A stretch of DNA of 64,000 bases, from NCBI GenBank assembly GCA_035525225.1, contig DATLFA010000081.1:1-64000 (forward strand). Reading direction: 5' to 3'. Each line of letters starts with the position of its first letter. The stretch's first letter is position 1. Shown piece by piece: positions 17,028 to 26,206 of this stretch. Under the pieces are notes generated by a model, which was given only the letters and a program-made list of their open reading frames with translations, searched no databases and was not told the origin of the DNA. This DNA comes from DATLFA01 sp035525225 (GTDB taxonomy: Bacteria; Actinomycetota; Acidimicrobiia; Acidimicrobiales; WLNW01). The position numbers and the translations under genes were made by a program.

Positions 17028-18719
17028 TCAGGTAGTCAGGCCGACCATCTGGCCTGCACGCGCGCTGGTGGCGCGGCCATCGAGATACGTCGGCGCACCG
17101 TTGGCGATGGTCGCGCGATAACCCGCGTCGGGACGCGTGTAGCGCCAGCTACCGCCGGGCACATCGTCGACACGCACGTCGCGCCCGACCTCGATCTCGT
17201 CGAGCGCGAACACGACGATGTCGGCGGCCTTGCCCGCCTCGAGGACGCCTCGATCGTTGAGCCCGAAGAACGACGCATGCTTCCCCGTCACCGCGTGGAC
17301 CGCCTCTTCGATCGACAGCAGCCCGGCGTCGCGAACGTAACGGGTGAAGAGATAGGTGGAGTTGCCTGCGCCGCTGAACATCTGGATGTGCGCGCCGGCA
17401 TCGCTGGCACCGGTCACGGTGAGCGGATCGCGGATCAACTCGCACACCGCGATCTCATCGAGGGGCCATTCAGCGGTGCGCATCGACGACGCAAGGCCGT
17501 TGTCGAGAAGCCACGTCGCCAGCGCATCGGAGAGGTGCAGGTTGCGTTGCTGGGCATAGTCCACCAACGTCATGCCGGTCTGCCCCGGCAGTTCACGCTC
17601 GGAATGATCGAGGATGAAGCGCTCTGGCGTTCGTATCGGTGCCAGCGTGTACGTGCAGGCGTCCCATTCGGTTCGCGCACGCGCCCGCCAACTGGGGTCC
17701 GCGAGCAGACGGGCTTTCTCGTCAACCGGACCGTTGGCCAGCTCATGCCACGCGAGCACTCCGTGCCACATGATCGAGCGGTCGAAGTGCAAGTTGACGT
17801 AGGAACGCGCGTGCGAGAACAGCGGCGCCACGCGCGCGCCACGCGCATTGACCGCTTTGTTGTGCTCCCAGCGCGCAGTCAGCTCGTCGGCGCGTTGCTG
17901 TTCGCATCGCAGTGCGCCCCAATTCGCCTTGATGCCTCGCGGAGCGCACAGCCGGGCCATGCGATCGAAGTCGTCCTGCCAGTATTCGGGCTGCATGAAG
18001 CGCGGCACGAACTGCAACGTCGCGCCAGGACGGCGGGCCACCACATCGAGCAGGCGTCCGAACTCGACGTCATCAGCCTTGCGCGAGGGCACTTCGCGGT
18101 TGTTGCGATCAGTGTCCATGAACGTCGTCGAGAGGCCGATGCCGCCATGACGCAATGCTTCGTCGAGCAGCACGGACATTGCGTCGATCTCGGCCGACGT
18201 GGCGACGCGCTCCCATGCCTCGTCACCCATGACATGCGTACGCAGAGCCTGGTGGCCGACGAACACCGCTGTGTTGATCGCTGCCGGCCGCGCATTGATG
18301 GCGCGCTGATACTCGGGCCAGCTCTCCCAATCCCAGGGAACCGCGTGCGTGAAGGCGTGCAACGGAAGGTCCTCGATGAAGCAGAACAGCTCGAGCATCG
18401 ACGCCCGCGCGCTCTTGTTGAGCGGCGCAACCGTCAAACCGCAGTTGCCGATGACGGCCGTGGTGGTTCCGTGGGCCGGCATCGGATCGCACGACGGATC
18501 CCACCACATCGAGCCGTCGAAATGCGTGTGCGATTCGATCCATCCGGGTGTCACGTACGCGCCCGACGCGTCGATCAACGATTCACCGTCGCGCACGAGG
18601 TCGGGGCCGATCTCCGCGATGTGTCGCCCGATCACACGGACATCGGCGCGCTGCGCCGGTGCACCCGTGCCGTCGACGACCGTGCCACCCTTGATCAACA
18701 AGCCCTGCGCTCGTGTCAC
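17028..18719 (-). CDS. N-acyl-D-amino-acid deacylase-like amidohydrolase
   Basis: A 563-aa amidohydrolase of the D-aminoacylase/dihydroorotase superfamily. GLLIKGGTVVDGTGAPAQRA is the N-terminal beta-sandwich, PGWIESHTHFDG holds the first metal His pair, GHQAL and the DASDAGAH-type segment (here TGASDAGAHIQ) provide later ligands, and HASFFGLNDRGVLEAGKAAD leads to the C-terminal sandwich. The GTG start at 18719 has GAGGGGGA upstream. Known members cleave N-acyl-D-amino acids or related amides; homologues are abundant in actinobacterial catabolic islands. A relic of a close relative is present at 4256-4357. It ends one base after the convergent SDR. Confidence 0.85.
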   Translation of the reverse strand: MTRAQGLLIKGGTVVDGTGAPAQRADVRVIGRHIAEIGPDLVRDGESLIDASGAYVTPGWIESHTHFDGSMWWDPSCDPMPAHGTTTAVIGNCGLTVAPLNKSARASMLELFCFIEDLPLHAFTHAVPWDWESWPEYQRAINARPAAINTAVFVGHQALRTHVMGDEAWERVATSAEIDAMSVLLDEALRHGGIGLSTTFMDTDRNNREVPSRKADDVEFGRLLDVVARRPGATLQFVPRFMQPEYWQDDFDRMARLCAPRGIKANWGALRCEQQRADELTARWEHNKAVNARGARVAPLFSHARSYVNLHFDRSIMWHGVLAWHELANGPVDEKARLLADPSWRARARTEWDACTYTLAPIRTPERFILDHSERELPGQTGMTLVDYAQQRNLHLSDALATWLLDNGLASSMRTAEWPLDEIAVCELIRDPLTVTGASDAGAHIQMFSGAGNSTYLFTRYVRDAGLLSIEEAVHAVTGKHASFFGLNDRGVLEAGKAADIVVFALDEIEVGRDVRVDDVPGGSWRYTRPDAGYRATIANGAPTYLDGRATSARAGQMVGLTT

Positions 18720-18809
18720 TGCAGTCCCCCCTCACCGAAACGCATCATGGCGATGACGCTACTCTGCCCGGAGTCCACAACATCGACGCAGCGAAGGGGA
18801 GGCACAACG

Positions 18810-19103
18810 ATGAAGAAGTTCCTGGCGACCGGGCATCACGGCCCGATCGACCCGGCCGAAGGACGGCGGTTTGCCGAGGCCTCGTTGCAGTGGCTCCCAT
18901 CACACCTGGCCGACGGATCGCTCGATTGCGTGTACTCCATGAAAGGTGGCGGTCGGTTGGTGATCGCCAGCGCCGAATCCGAGGAGGCGCTGCTTCGCCT
19001 ACTCGCGTCCGCACCGGACCCGGAGCGCGACTGGACCATCGTGGAGCTCTACGACGGTGTCGATTTCATGCGCCAGTACCTCGCGACGTTGAACAACCAG
19101 TAG
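18810..19103 (+). CDS. Small alpha/beta protein of unknown function
   Basis: A 97-aa cytoplasmic protein beginning MKKFLATGHHGPIDPAEGRR, with a strong AAGGGGAGG ribosome site before ATG 18810. The pattern (strand, helix, YSMKGGGRLVIASAESEEAL, strand, helix ending VDFMRQYLATL) suggests a single ferredoxin-like alpha/beta barrel subunit as in muconolactone-isomerase or DUF3303-like proteins, but this is fold-level inference only. It is followed after 5 bp by the gene at 19109, so the two should be co-expressed. Confidence 0.65.
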   Translation: MKKFLATGHHGPIDPAEGRRFAEASLQWLPSHLADGSLDCVYSMKGGGRLVIASAESEEALLRLLASAPDPERDWTIVELYDGVDFMRQYLATLNNQ

Positions 19104-19108
19104 GCACG

Positions 19109-20299
19109 ATGGACTCGCACCTCGAAACCGCGTTCGACGAATTCCTCGCGGCAGTGAACACGTCGGTCGGCTATCTCAAAGAGCATCCCTTCTACCAGGA
19201 GAGCGAGAACCGCGCGGCTGGGTATGCGTTCCTGCTGAGCATGGTGATCGCCCGCCTCGAAGAGGACGTCATCTTCGACGCCGACTACCCCTACTTCCGC
19301 ATTCTCGACACGCGCATTCGAGAGGGAGGCGACAACCCTGATCAGCGCTACCTGATCTCGACGCTCAACGGCGCCGACACCTATCGCATATGGGGCAGGC
19401 TCGGCAGCGCACGGCGCATCGATCTGCAGATCTACAGCGGCGACCCGTACGTGCCCGGTAGTGGTGGACGCGCCGCATCGTTCCTCACCTTCGAGCAGAT
19501 CACGTTCGCCGATGACGGCACATTCGAGATAATCGCGTCGTCCGAGCGCCAACCGGGCAACTGGATCGAGAATCCGCCCGATGCAACACGGATGTTGACG
19601 CGCCAGATATTCAGCACTTGGAGTCACGACAATCCAGGGGACCTCCACATCGATCGCGTCGGCAGCGAAGGCTCGCTCAAGCCGGCACTCACCGACGACG
19701 TGATGGCAGCGCGAGTTCGCAAGGCGACCGCCAGCCTCACGACGCACGTGAAGGTGTGGCCCGAGGTGGTGCGCAACAACTACCTCGCCGAGCTCGAGCC
19801 CAATCACGTGTCAGTGCCTTTCGACCCCGGATCGAAAGGTGGCGTCCCCGGGCGTTGGATGTGTCACGCCACGTTCGACCTCGCCGACGACGAGGCACTC
19901 GTCATCAAGACATGGCCGGCCAGCGGCAACTACCAAGGCATCCAGCTCGCCGATCTGTGGTTCTCCTCGCTCGAGTACGCCAACCGTCAGACCAGCCTCA
20001 CCGCCGATCAGGCTCATCTCAGTGAAGACGGCTGCTACTACTTCGTAGTCGCCGCCCACGATCCCGGTGTCGCCAACTGGCTCGACACGACCGGGCGGCG
20101 GCGCGGCGTCATCCTCTTTCGCTTCGACGGCACGACCGACGCGACGTTCGACGAAGAGAAGTACCCGACCGCGTCCAAGGTGCCGCTGGCCGATCTCGCC
20201 TCGCACCTTCCTCACGACACACCGTCGGTGTCGCCGCAACAGCGGCGCGTCCAGATCGCGTCACGGCGCAGGCACGTGCAGACCCGGTTCTCCAACTGA
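19109..20299 (+). CDS. DUF1214-like protein
   Basis: A 396-aa protein without signal peptide or TM segment. The C-terminal third has LWFSSLEYANRQTSLTADQA, YYFVVAAHDPGVANWLDTTG and RRGVILFRF, like the DUF1214 domain often found with DUF1254. The first half is a mixed helical/beta region with GYAFLLSMVIARLEED and YFRILDTRIREGGDNPDQRY. Genes of this kind occur beside P450s and SDRs in sterol- or terpenoid-degrading actinobacteria, but no reaction is established. It is probably co-transcribed with the 97-aa gene 5 bp upstream. A hairpin overlaps its stop codon. Confidence 0.65.
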   Translation: MDSHLETAFDEFLAAVNTSVGYLKEHPFYQESENRAAGYAFLLSMVIARLEEDVIFDADYPYFRILDTRIREGGDNPDQRYLISTLNGADTYRIWGRLGSARRIDLQIYSGDPYVPGSGGRAASFLTFEQITFADDGTFEIIASSERQPGNWIENPPDATRMLTRQIFSTWSHDNPGDLHIDRVGSEGSLKPALTDDVMAARVRKATASLTTHVKVWPEVVRNNYLAELEPNHVSVPFDPGSKGGVPGRWMCHATFDLADDEALVIKTWPASGNYQGIQLADLWFSSLEYANRQTSLTADQAHLSEDGCYYFVVAAHDPGVANWLDTTGRRRGVILFRFDGTTDATFDEEKYPTASKVPLADLASHLPHDTPSVSPQQRRVQIASRRRHVQTRFSN

Positions 20300-20321
20300 G
20301 CGACCGACGACGCGTCGCTCA
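20297..20321 (+). terminator. Hairpin at the end of the DUF1214-like gene
   Basis: TGAGCGAC (20297-20304, including the stop TGA) pairs perfectly with GTCGCTCA (20314-20321) across a 9-base loop. There is no U-tract, as is usual in actinobacterial terminators. It lies in the 120-bp gap before the convergent DHDPS-like gene. Confidence 0.45.
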
Positions 20322-20419
20322 CCCACGGATACGATCCACCGGTCGATCGAGGGGGTTGGTCGGCGGCGAAGCATCTCCCCCATTCGACCGAAGAGCCTTC
20401 GTCCGCTCGCGTCTGACGC

Positions 20420-21361
20420 TCAGGCCATCGAAACGAGCGACTCCAACTCGGGGATCTTGAGCGCCTTCAGGTACTCCGCAGTTTCGTGGTGAGCCTTCTC
20501 GTCGAGTGAGAGATACGGGGGCCTGAGTGTCCACCCCGGGAGGCCCAACACCCGCAATGCGGCTTTGGCCACCCGAACCGAACCCGTGCCGCTTTGCGGA
20601 CTCTGCACGCGCGAGATGCCCGAGAGCCGAGTGATCTGGTGGTACGCCTCTGCCATCTCGTCGAGTCGACCGGCTTTGTAATGCTCGATCACCGAGGCGT
20701 TGAGCCGTGGTGCGAGAAGGGCCCCGGTGCTGTCGAGATAGCCATTCGCACCGAAGGACAAACCCGGTAGTAGATGCTGGGCGCCACCGAGAAGTATGAG
20801 GGCGCGTCCGTCGACCACATCTACGAGCCTGCGCATGTAGTCGATGTCGGTCGTGCAGTGGATGGCGTCGATGTGCGGGTAATCGTTCAACAGTCGATCG
20901 ATGGTCTCGATCGGAGTCGTGTAGCCGTTCTGTTGATGGGTCGACAACCGCGCGGGGATGGTCATCCCCTCGAGCAACGTCCGGAAGTAGCGCTCGAGCT
21001 CGGCGACGCCCGGCTTGGACGCGTGCATGAGCTCCATTTGATAGAGCTGTACGGCGTCGACACCCACCTGCTCGGCGATGCGTATGAACGGCGCGAACTC
21101 AGCAGCCGATCGCTGTTCGCATCCCATCGCCACGACGGGCACGCGTCCCGCGGCGACGCGTTTGCCTGCGGCGTAGAGGCGTTCGGTTTCTGACGGCGTG
21201 AGCGAATGACCTTCGCCCGGCGATGCGGTGCCCAACGCGAGGCCCAGACCGGCGTCGACTATTCGTTCAGCCAATAGTTCGATTGCGGCTTCGTCGAGCC
21301 GGCCCTCGGTGTCGAAGGGCGTGATCATGCAACAGAAAACGTGCAGCGGTTGTGGTGCCAT
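20420..21361 (-). CDS. Dihydrodipicolinate synthase-fold protein lacking the Schiff-base lysine
   Basis: A 313-aa (beta/alpha)8 protein of the DHDPS/N-acetylneuraminate lyase family: CMITPFDTEGRLDEAAI at the N-terminus, GTASPGEGHSLTPSETERL (the GTTGE-type phosphate loop changed to GTASPGEG), and GGAQHLLPGLSFGANGYLDS near the C-terminus. The strand-6 segment that normally reads VGIKDSSGD has IDAIHCTTDID, so His168 replaces the Schiff-base Lys. The upstream YxNxP Tyr segment is STHQQNGYTTP. Canonical class I aldolase chemistry looks impossible; a hydratase, metal-assisted or non-catalytic role are alternatives. Divergent, 67 bp from the molybdenum hydroxylase gene. Confidence 0.72.
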   Translation of the reverse strand: MAPQPLHVFCCMITPFDTEGRLDEAAIELLAERIVDAGLGLALGTASPGEGHSLTPSETERLYAAGKRVAAGRVPVVAMGCEQRSAAEFAPFIRIAEQVGVDAVQLYQMELMHASKPGVAELERYFRTLLEGMTIPARLSTHQQNGYTTPIETIDRLLNDYPHIDAIHCTTDIDYMRRLVDVVDGRALILLGGAQHLLPGLSFGANGYLDSTGALLAPRLNASVIEHYKAGRLDEMAEAYHQITRLSGISRVQSPQSGTGSVRVAKAALRVLGLPGWTLRPPYLSLDEKAHHETAEYLKALKIPELESLVSMA

Positions 21362-21428
21362 CGTCGAATGATAGCGTCATGCGCGCACGGCAATCTCGGG
21401 CTGTGTGTTCTGAGGCAGACGTGTTCTC

Positions 21429-23777
21429 ATGAGAGCGGGACCGGGCACGAAGGTCGCCCGCATCGAAGACGGTCCCCTGTTGCGCGGCGACGCCCGATAC
21501 TTGAACGATCTCGAGGTCGGGCAGGCCCATGTCGTATTCGTGCGTTCGACCTCCGCGAGTGCGCGCCTGCTGCGTGTCGACACCGACGCCGCCGCACGCG
21601 CTCCCGGGGTTATCGCGGTTGCGGCTGCAGGAGAGCTCGACCTCCCGTTGCGTGCCCCCGGGATGTCGCTCATCCCGGGCGTCAGCCGGCCACTTCTCGC
21701 GCGCGACGTGGTGCGGTACGTCGGCGAGCCCATCGGGGTCGTTGTAGCCGAGACCATGGCGGCCGCGGCCGACGCGGCGGAGTTCGTCGACATCGAGTAC
21801 GAAGCCTTGCCCGTGGTGGTCTCTCCCCGGCAGAGCATTGCTGCCGGAGCGTTCGTCGTGCATCCCTCGATGGCGGACAATGTGTACCGGACCGGCGCGC
21901 ATCGCGCTGCCCACGATGTTCTAGAGCACGCCGACGTCGTCGTGACCGGCGACTTCGTCAACCAGCGCGTCGCGGCGTCGCCCTTGGAACCCAACGGTGC
22001 GCTCGCAGTGCCCGATGATCCCGTCGGCGGCGTGACGCTGTGGGCCTCGTCGCAGTTCGTTCACGGCGTGCGGCGAGAGCTCGCCGAGGCATTGCAGCTC
22101 CCGCTAGAGTTGGTCCGCGTCGTGATCCCCCAGGTGGGTGGGGGCTTCGGTCCGAAGTTCGAGACCGCGCCCGAGTACCTCGTCGTGGCCTCGCTCGCGC
22201 GCACGCTCGGCCGCCCGCTGCAGTGGCACGAGACGAGATCGGAGAGTCTCGTGGCCATGCCCCATGGACGCGCGCAGATGCAGCACGCCGAGCTCGGCCT
22301 GCGATCCGACGGTACGTGTGTCGGTCTTCGGGTGCGTGTCATTGCTGACGCCGGGGCGTACCCGGCGGCGGGTGCGGTGTCGCCGACGAGCACCGGCGTG
22401 CTCATGGTGCCCGGCCCCTATGACATCGCAGAGGTCGATATCGAAGTGCGCACCGTGGCGACCAACACCACACCGGTGGGCGTCTACCGGGGGCCCGGGC
22501 GCGCCGAACCCAACGCGTTGCGCGAGCGCATGATGGATATCGCAGCCCGCGAGCTCGGCGTGGATCCGGTCGAGCTGCGCCGGATCAACCTCGTTCGCGC
22601 CGAGGCGATGCCGTTCACGACCGCCACCGGATTGACGTACGACAGTGGCGACTATCGCAAGTGTCTCGACCTCGCTATTGCCCACGCCGACTATGCCGCG
22701 CTCCGCGAAGAGCAGTCGCAACGTCGAGCGCGTCACGATCCCGTGGCACTCGGCATCGGCGTCGCACTCTGGTTGGACGTGACGCCGCGCAATCGAGCCG
22801 GCGAATTCGCCGCACTCGATATCGAGCCAGGATCGGCAAATTCGATTCGCGTCAACGTGCGTGCCGGTACGTGCGATCACGGCCAGGGCCACGCCACCAC
22901 GTGGGGGCTCATCTTGTCCGGCATCCTCGGTATCCCCGTCGAATCAGTCCACCTGTTGCCGACCGACACCGCGGTTGTGCCGCGGGGCGACGGCACCGGC
23001 TCTGCACGCTCGTTGCAAGTGACGGGTAGTTCGCTCACCGTGGCTGGTCGCGAAGTGCTGGTGCAAGCGTGTGCCATCGCCGCGCATCTGCTCGAAGCCG
23101 ACCCTCGCGACATCGTGGTGACCGAGACCGGCCAACTCGGCGTGGCGGGCACGCCGAGTCGCAGTGTCTCGTGGTTCGAGGTCGCGCGCGCCGCCACCGA
23201 CCCGGCCTCGTTGCCACCCGATGTCGCGGCGCTCGTGCCGTCGGGTCGTCTCGGCGCCGATGCCGACATCGACCAGGACGGTCCCACGTATCCCTACGGC
23301 GCGCACGTTGCCGTGGTCGAGGTCGACACCGAGACGGGCGCTGTCGACCTCGTCCGCTTCGTGGCGGTCGACGACTGCGGACGCGTCATCAACCCGGTCG
23401 TCGTAGAGGGCCAACAACACGGCGGCATCGCGCAAGGTGTCGCGCAGGCGCTGTACGAACACATCAGCTACGACGACCACGGCAACCCGTTGGCCAACAA
23501 TTTGGTGAACTATCTCGTGCCGTCGGCCGCTGATCTTCCCGCATTGGACGTCGGCATGACCGAAACGCCGACCACGATCAACATCCTCGGGTCAAAGGGC
23601 ATCGGTCAAGGCGGTGCCATCGGTGCAGCACCGGCGGTGCAGAACGCCGTGATCGACGCACTCGCACCGTTCGGCGTGCGGCACGTCGACATGCCACTGA
23701 CGCCCGAGCGCGTCTACCTGGCTGTCAAACAGGCGTCTCGGGCCTCGCTTTCCGCTCAGGAGGCCGCTCGGGCCTAG
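21429..23777 (+). CDS. Molybdenum hydroxylase large subunit (CoxL/XdhB-like), atypical active site
   Basis: A 782-aa molybdopterin-binding subunit: RYLNDLEVGQAHVVFVRS, the LLARDVVRYVGEPIGVVVAE segment, GGGFGPKFE, VYRGPGRAEPN in the active-site loop (form-II or XDH-like, not the CODH loop), and TCDHGQGHATTWG. The C-terminal motif that is normally KGxGE has GSKGIGQGG: Gln727 (CAA at 23607-23609) stands where the catalytic Glu base is found. Fold and Mo-cofactor sites look intact. No small [2Fe-2S] or FAD subunit is encoded nearby. It may act with subunits encoded elsewhere or have changed chemistry. Its stop overlaps the convergent GntR gene by 4 bp. Confidence 0.85.
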   Translation: MRAGPGTKVARIEDGPLLRGDARYLNDLEVGQAHVVFVRSTSASARLLRVDTDAAARAPGVIAVAAAGELDLPLRAPGMSLIPGVSRPLLARDVVRYVGEPIGVVVAETMAAAADAAEFVDIEYEALPVVVSPRQSIAAGAFVVHPSMADNVYRTGAHRAAHDVLEHADVVVTGDFVNQRVAASPLEPNGALAVPDDPVGGVTLWASSQFVHGVRRELAEALQLPLELVRVVIPQVGGGFGPKFETAPEYLVVASLARTLGRPLQWHETRSESLVAMPHGRAQMQHAELGLRSDGTCVGLRVRVIADAGAYPAAGAVSPTSTGVLMVPGPYDIAEVDIEVRTVATNTTPVGVYRGPGRAEPNALRERMMDIAARELGVDPVELRRINLVRAEAMPFTTATGLTYDSGDYRKCLDLAIAHADYAALREEQSQRRARHDPVALGIGVALWLDVTPRNRAGEFAALDIEPGSANSIRVNVRAGTCDHGQGHATTWGLILSGILGIPVESVHLLPTDTAVVPRGDGTGSARSLQVTGSSLTVAGREVLVQACAIAAHLLEADPRDIVVTETGQLGVAGTPSRSVSWFEVARAATDPASLPPDVAALVPSGRLGADADIDQDGPTYPYGAHVAVVEVDTETGAVDLVRFVAVDDCGRVINPVVVEGQQHGGIAQGVAQALYEHISYDDHGNPLANNLVNYLVPSAADLPALDVGMTETPTTINILGSKGIGQGGAIGAAPAVQNAVIDALAPFGVRHVDMPLTPERVYLAVKQASRASLSAQEAARA

Positions 23778-24595
23778 CCGAAAACTCGATCACGCACGGT
23801 GGTCGCGCGCACGATGTTCGTTTCCTCGTCCTCGAACGGCGGGTGGATGTGCGCCGTCAGCAAATGAGCGCGCGCGGCCGCGGCGGCGCCCGCGATATCG
23901 CCGGCCTCGATGCGGGCCTGGATCTCCTCGTGCTCGTCGTACACCCTGCGACTGAGCTCAGGAGAAAGCGACACGCCCCGCTTCGCGTACTCGACCGCCT
24001 TTGTTCGGGCGTGCGATGTCCAGACAGCCTCGAGCGCGCCGAGCAGGACGACGGTGGTCTCGTTGCCACAGCGAGCCACGAGCGTCTCGTGCCACGCGCG
24101 CGCCGCCAGCGACGCGCCTTCGCCGTCACCGCGATCGATGCACGCGGCAAGATCACGTTGCGCGGCGACGAGCTCAGGCAGGACCACCGTCACGCGATCT
24201 TCTCGCTCCGCACACAACTCGGCGCAGATCGGTTCGAAGCGCTGTACGGCTGCTGCGACATCACGCACTTGCACCTCGCGCGCCTGCAACACGAGGCCGA
24301 CGGTGTAGCCGGCGTGCACGGGCTGGGGCACGTGCACCAGCGCGCCTCCGACATTGCCTCGCAACACGCTGAGCAATCCTTCGGTTTCGAGGATGCGGCA
24401 CGCCTCGCGCAACGACGCCTTACTGACGCGGAACTCCTCGGTGAGATCTTCGAGCTTCGGCAGTAGCCCGCCATCAGCCACCTCGCCGGACAAGATGCGA
24501 TCGCGCAGCCGGTCGGCGACGGCTTCCGCGGGGCTGTACCGCCGCCGTGGTCGCGTCTGCCTTCGGCTCGGTGGCACATTGCCGGCTTCACTCAT
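23774..24595 (-). CDS. GntR-family (FadR-type) transcriptional regulator
   Basis: A 273-aa regulator. The N-terminal winged helix is SPAEAVADRLRDRILSGEV, LPKLEDLTEEFRVSKASLRE and ACRILETEGLLSVLRGNVGG; the C-terminal FCD-type all-helical domain (RFEPICAELCAERE through AAAARAHLLTAHIH) would bind an acid ligand, often with metal. ATG 24595 overlaps the stop of the upstream acyl-CoA synthetase (ATGA), so the regulator is translated with it. This suggests that it controls the alpha/beta hydrolase-acyl-CoA synthetase operon in response to an acid or acyl-CoA. Confidence 0.88.
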   Translation of the reverse strand: MSEAGNVPPSRRQTRPRRRYSPAEAVADRLRDRILSGEVADGGLLPKLEDLTEEFRVSKASLREACRILETEGLLSVLRGNVGGALVHVPQPVHAGYTVGLVLQAREVQVRDVAAAVQRFEPICAELCAEREDRVTVVLPELVAAQRDLAACIDRGDGEGASLAARAWHETLVARCGNETTVVLLGALEAVWTSHARTKAVEYAKRGVSLSPELSRRVYDEHEEIQARIEAGDIAGAAAAARAHLLTAHIHPPFEDEETNIVRATTVRDRVFG

Positions 24596-26196
24596 CGCCG
24601 TGGGCCCGACTGTTCCGCGGCGAGCTGCTCGGCGATGTGCGCGCGAAGGACGAACTTTTGCACTTTGCCGCTGGCGGTCTTGGGGAGCTCGTCGACGATC
24701 TCGACGCGTTCGGGATACTTCTGACGGGCGAGATGGTGCTCGTCGAGGAATGCAGCCAGTGTCGCGAGAGTGACGGTGGCGCCCTCTCTGGGAACCACGA
24801 ACGCGCATGACCGCTCGACCATCACCGGATCGGGCATCGCGACAACGGCGACTTCGCTCACCGCAGGGTGCTCGAACAACACGTCTTCGACCTCTTTGGC
24901 GCTGATGTTTTCGCCACCGCGCACGATGATGTCCTTGTGCCGACCCCTGATCGTCACCGCGCCCGACGCCGCGATCGAAGCCAGGTCACCCGTGCGGAAG
25001 AAGCCGTCTTCGGTGAAGGCATCGAGGTTCAACGACGCGTCGAGGTAGCCGAGGAACAGATCGGGGCCCCGCAACAGAAGCTCGCCCACACCGCCGGCGT
25101 CGGTGCGGTCGAGCCGGCAATCGACCGGACCGATCGGTACCCCGTCGGTCTCGGCGGTGATGTCGAACCCATCGTCGATGCGGCCGCACGTCGCGGTCGG
25201 GAACTCGGACGAGCCGTAGACGCGGGTGACGTGCGCGTCGAGTTGCGCGCTCGCGTTGCGCACGAGCGGTGGTGGGACATCGGCCCCGCCGCAGAGGAAC
25301 GTTCGCAGCGTCGACGATTGGCCCCGCCGCGCGTATTCATCGACCAGCCCGTGGAGGAAAGGCGTCGCCCCTACCGAAAATCGGCACTCGCGCTCTTCGA
25401 TCAACTCGGCCGCGCGGCCCGGCTCCCACACGTCTTGCAGGATCACCGCGGCACCCGTGACCGCCGGCATCACCAACCCGTAGAGGTAACCGGTGATGTG
25501 CGTGACCGGCGAGGCCATGAAGATATGGTCGTCCGGTCCCAGCCGGCACAACTCGATGATGGAGTCGATCTCGTACGCGATCGTGCGGTGGCTGTGCAAT
25601 ACTCCCTTCGGATCAGCGGTCGTGCCCGAGGTGTACAAGAGCAAGCAGATGTCATCGGGGGCAAAGCCCGTAGGCAGCGAGTGGGACGATCCGGTGAGAT
25701 CGTCGAAGGCGACCGCGCCATCATCGACGTCACCGTCGGGCCGCACCACGACTACCAGCGGTGGTTCTTCGAGCTCGACGGTCAGCTCTCGATGCATGGC
25801 CAGATGGTCGAACCCACGGAATACATGCGGAATCACCACAACTCGGGGCCGGCACTGACGCTCGATGAAGGAGACCTCGCGCGCTCGGTAGATCGGCACG
25901 ATGGGGTTGAGCACGCAACCCAAGAGCATCGTCGCCTGATAGACGACCGCCGCCTCCCACCAGTTGGGCAACTGCATCGTGACGACGTCGCCGCGTTCGA
26001 CGCCGCGCGCGCACATCGCGCGCGCTAAAGATTGGGCTCGCTCGTCGAGCTCGGCGTAGGTCAACTCGACACTGCCATCGACGACCGCCAGCCGGGCCGG
26101 ATCGGTCGCGGCCCGGTTTCGCAGTGGTTCGGCCAGCGATGCAACGCGTACGTCCGGCTGATCCGCCAAAGACGTTGGTTTGGTTGCGTGCATCAT
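24592..26196 (-). CDS. Acyl-CoA synthetase (AMP-binding, cyclohexanecarboxylate/fatty-acid CoA ligase-like)
   Basis: A 534-aa ANL-superfamily enzyme. P-loop LLYTSGTTADPKGVLHSH, adenine loop YGSSEFPTATC, the A8-like hinge TGDLASIAASGAVTIRGRHKD then IIVRGGENISAKEVED, and the catalytic A10 Lys in LPKTASGKVQKF are all present. It would activate a carboxylic acid to its CoA thioester through an acyl-AMP. Two adjacent Met codons (26196, 26193) are possible starts; no strong ribosome site is seen. It lies 10 bp after the alpha/beta hydrolase gene and overlaps the GntR gene by 4 bp, forming a three-gene operon. Confidence 0.92.
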   Translation of the reverse strand: MMHATKPTSLADQPDVRVASLAEPLRNRAATDPARLAVVDGSVELTYAELDERAQSLARAMCARGVERGDVVTMQLPNWWEAAVVYQATMLLGCVLNPIVPIYRAREVSFIERQCRPRVVVIPHVFRGFDHLAMHRELTVELEEPPLVVVVRPDGDVDDGAVAFDDLTGSSHSLPTGFAPDDICLLLYTSGTTADPKGVLHSHRTIAYEIDSIIELCRLGPDDHIFMASPVTHITGYLYGLVMPAVTGAAVILQDVWEPGRAAELIEERECRFSVGATPFLHGLVDEYARRGQSSTLRTFLCGGADVPPPLVRNASAQLDAHVTRVYGSSEFPTATCGRIDDGFDITAETDGVPIGPVDCRLDRTDAGGVGELLLRGPDLFLGYLDASLNLDAFTEDGFFRTGDLASIAASGAVTIRGRHKDIIVRGGENISAKEVEDVLFEHPAVSEVAVVAMPDPVMVERSCAFVVPREGATVTLATLAAFLDEHHLARQKYPERVEIVDELPKTASGKVQKFVLRAHIAEQLAAEQSGPRR

Positions 26197-26206
26197 GAGG
26201 CGCAGA

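Noticed and set aside
17277..19103. Very long plus-strand frame across the amidohydrolase and into the 97-aa gene
   Set aside because: Only its last 97 residues are a real gene, with its own ribosome site at 18800; the rest is antisense to the D-aminoacylase-like gene.
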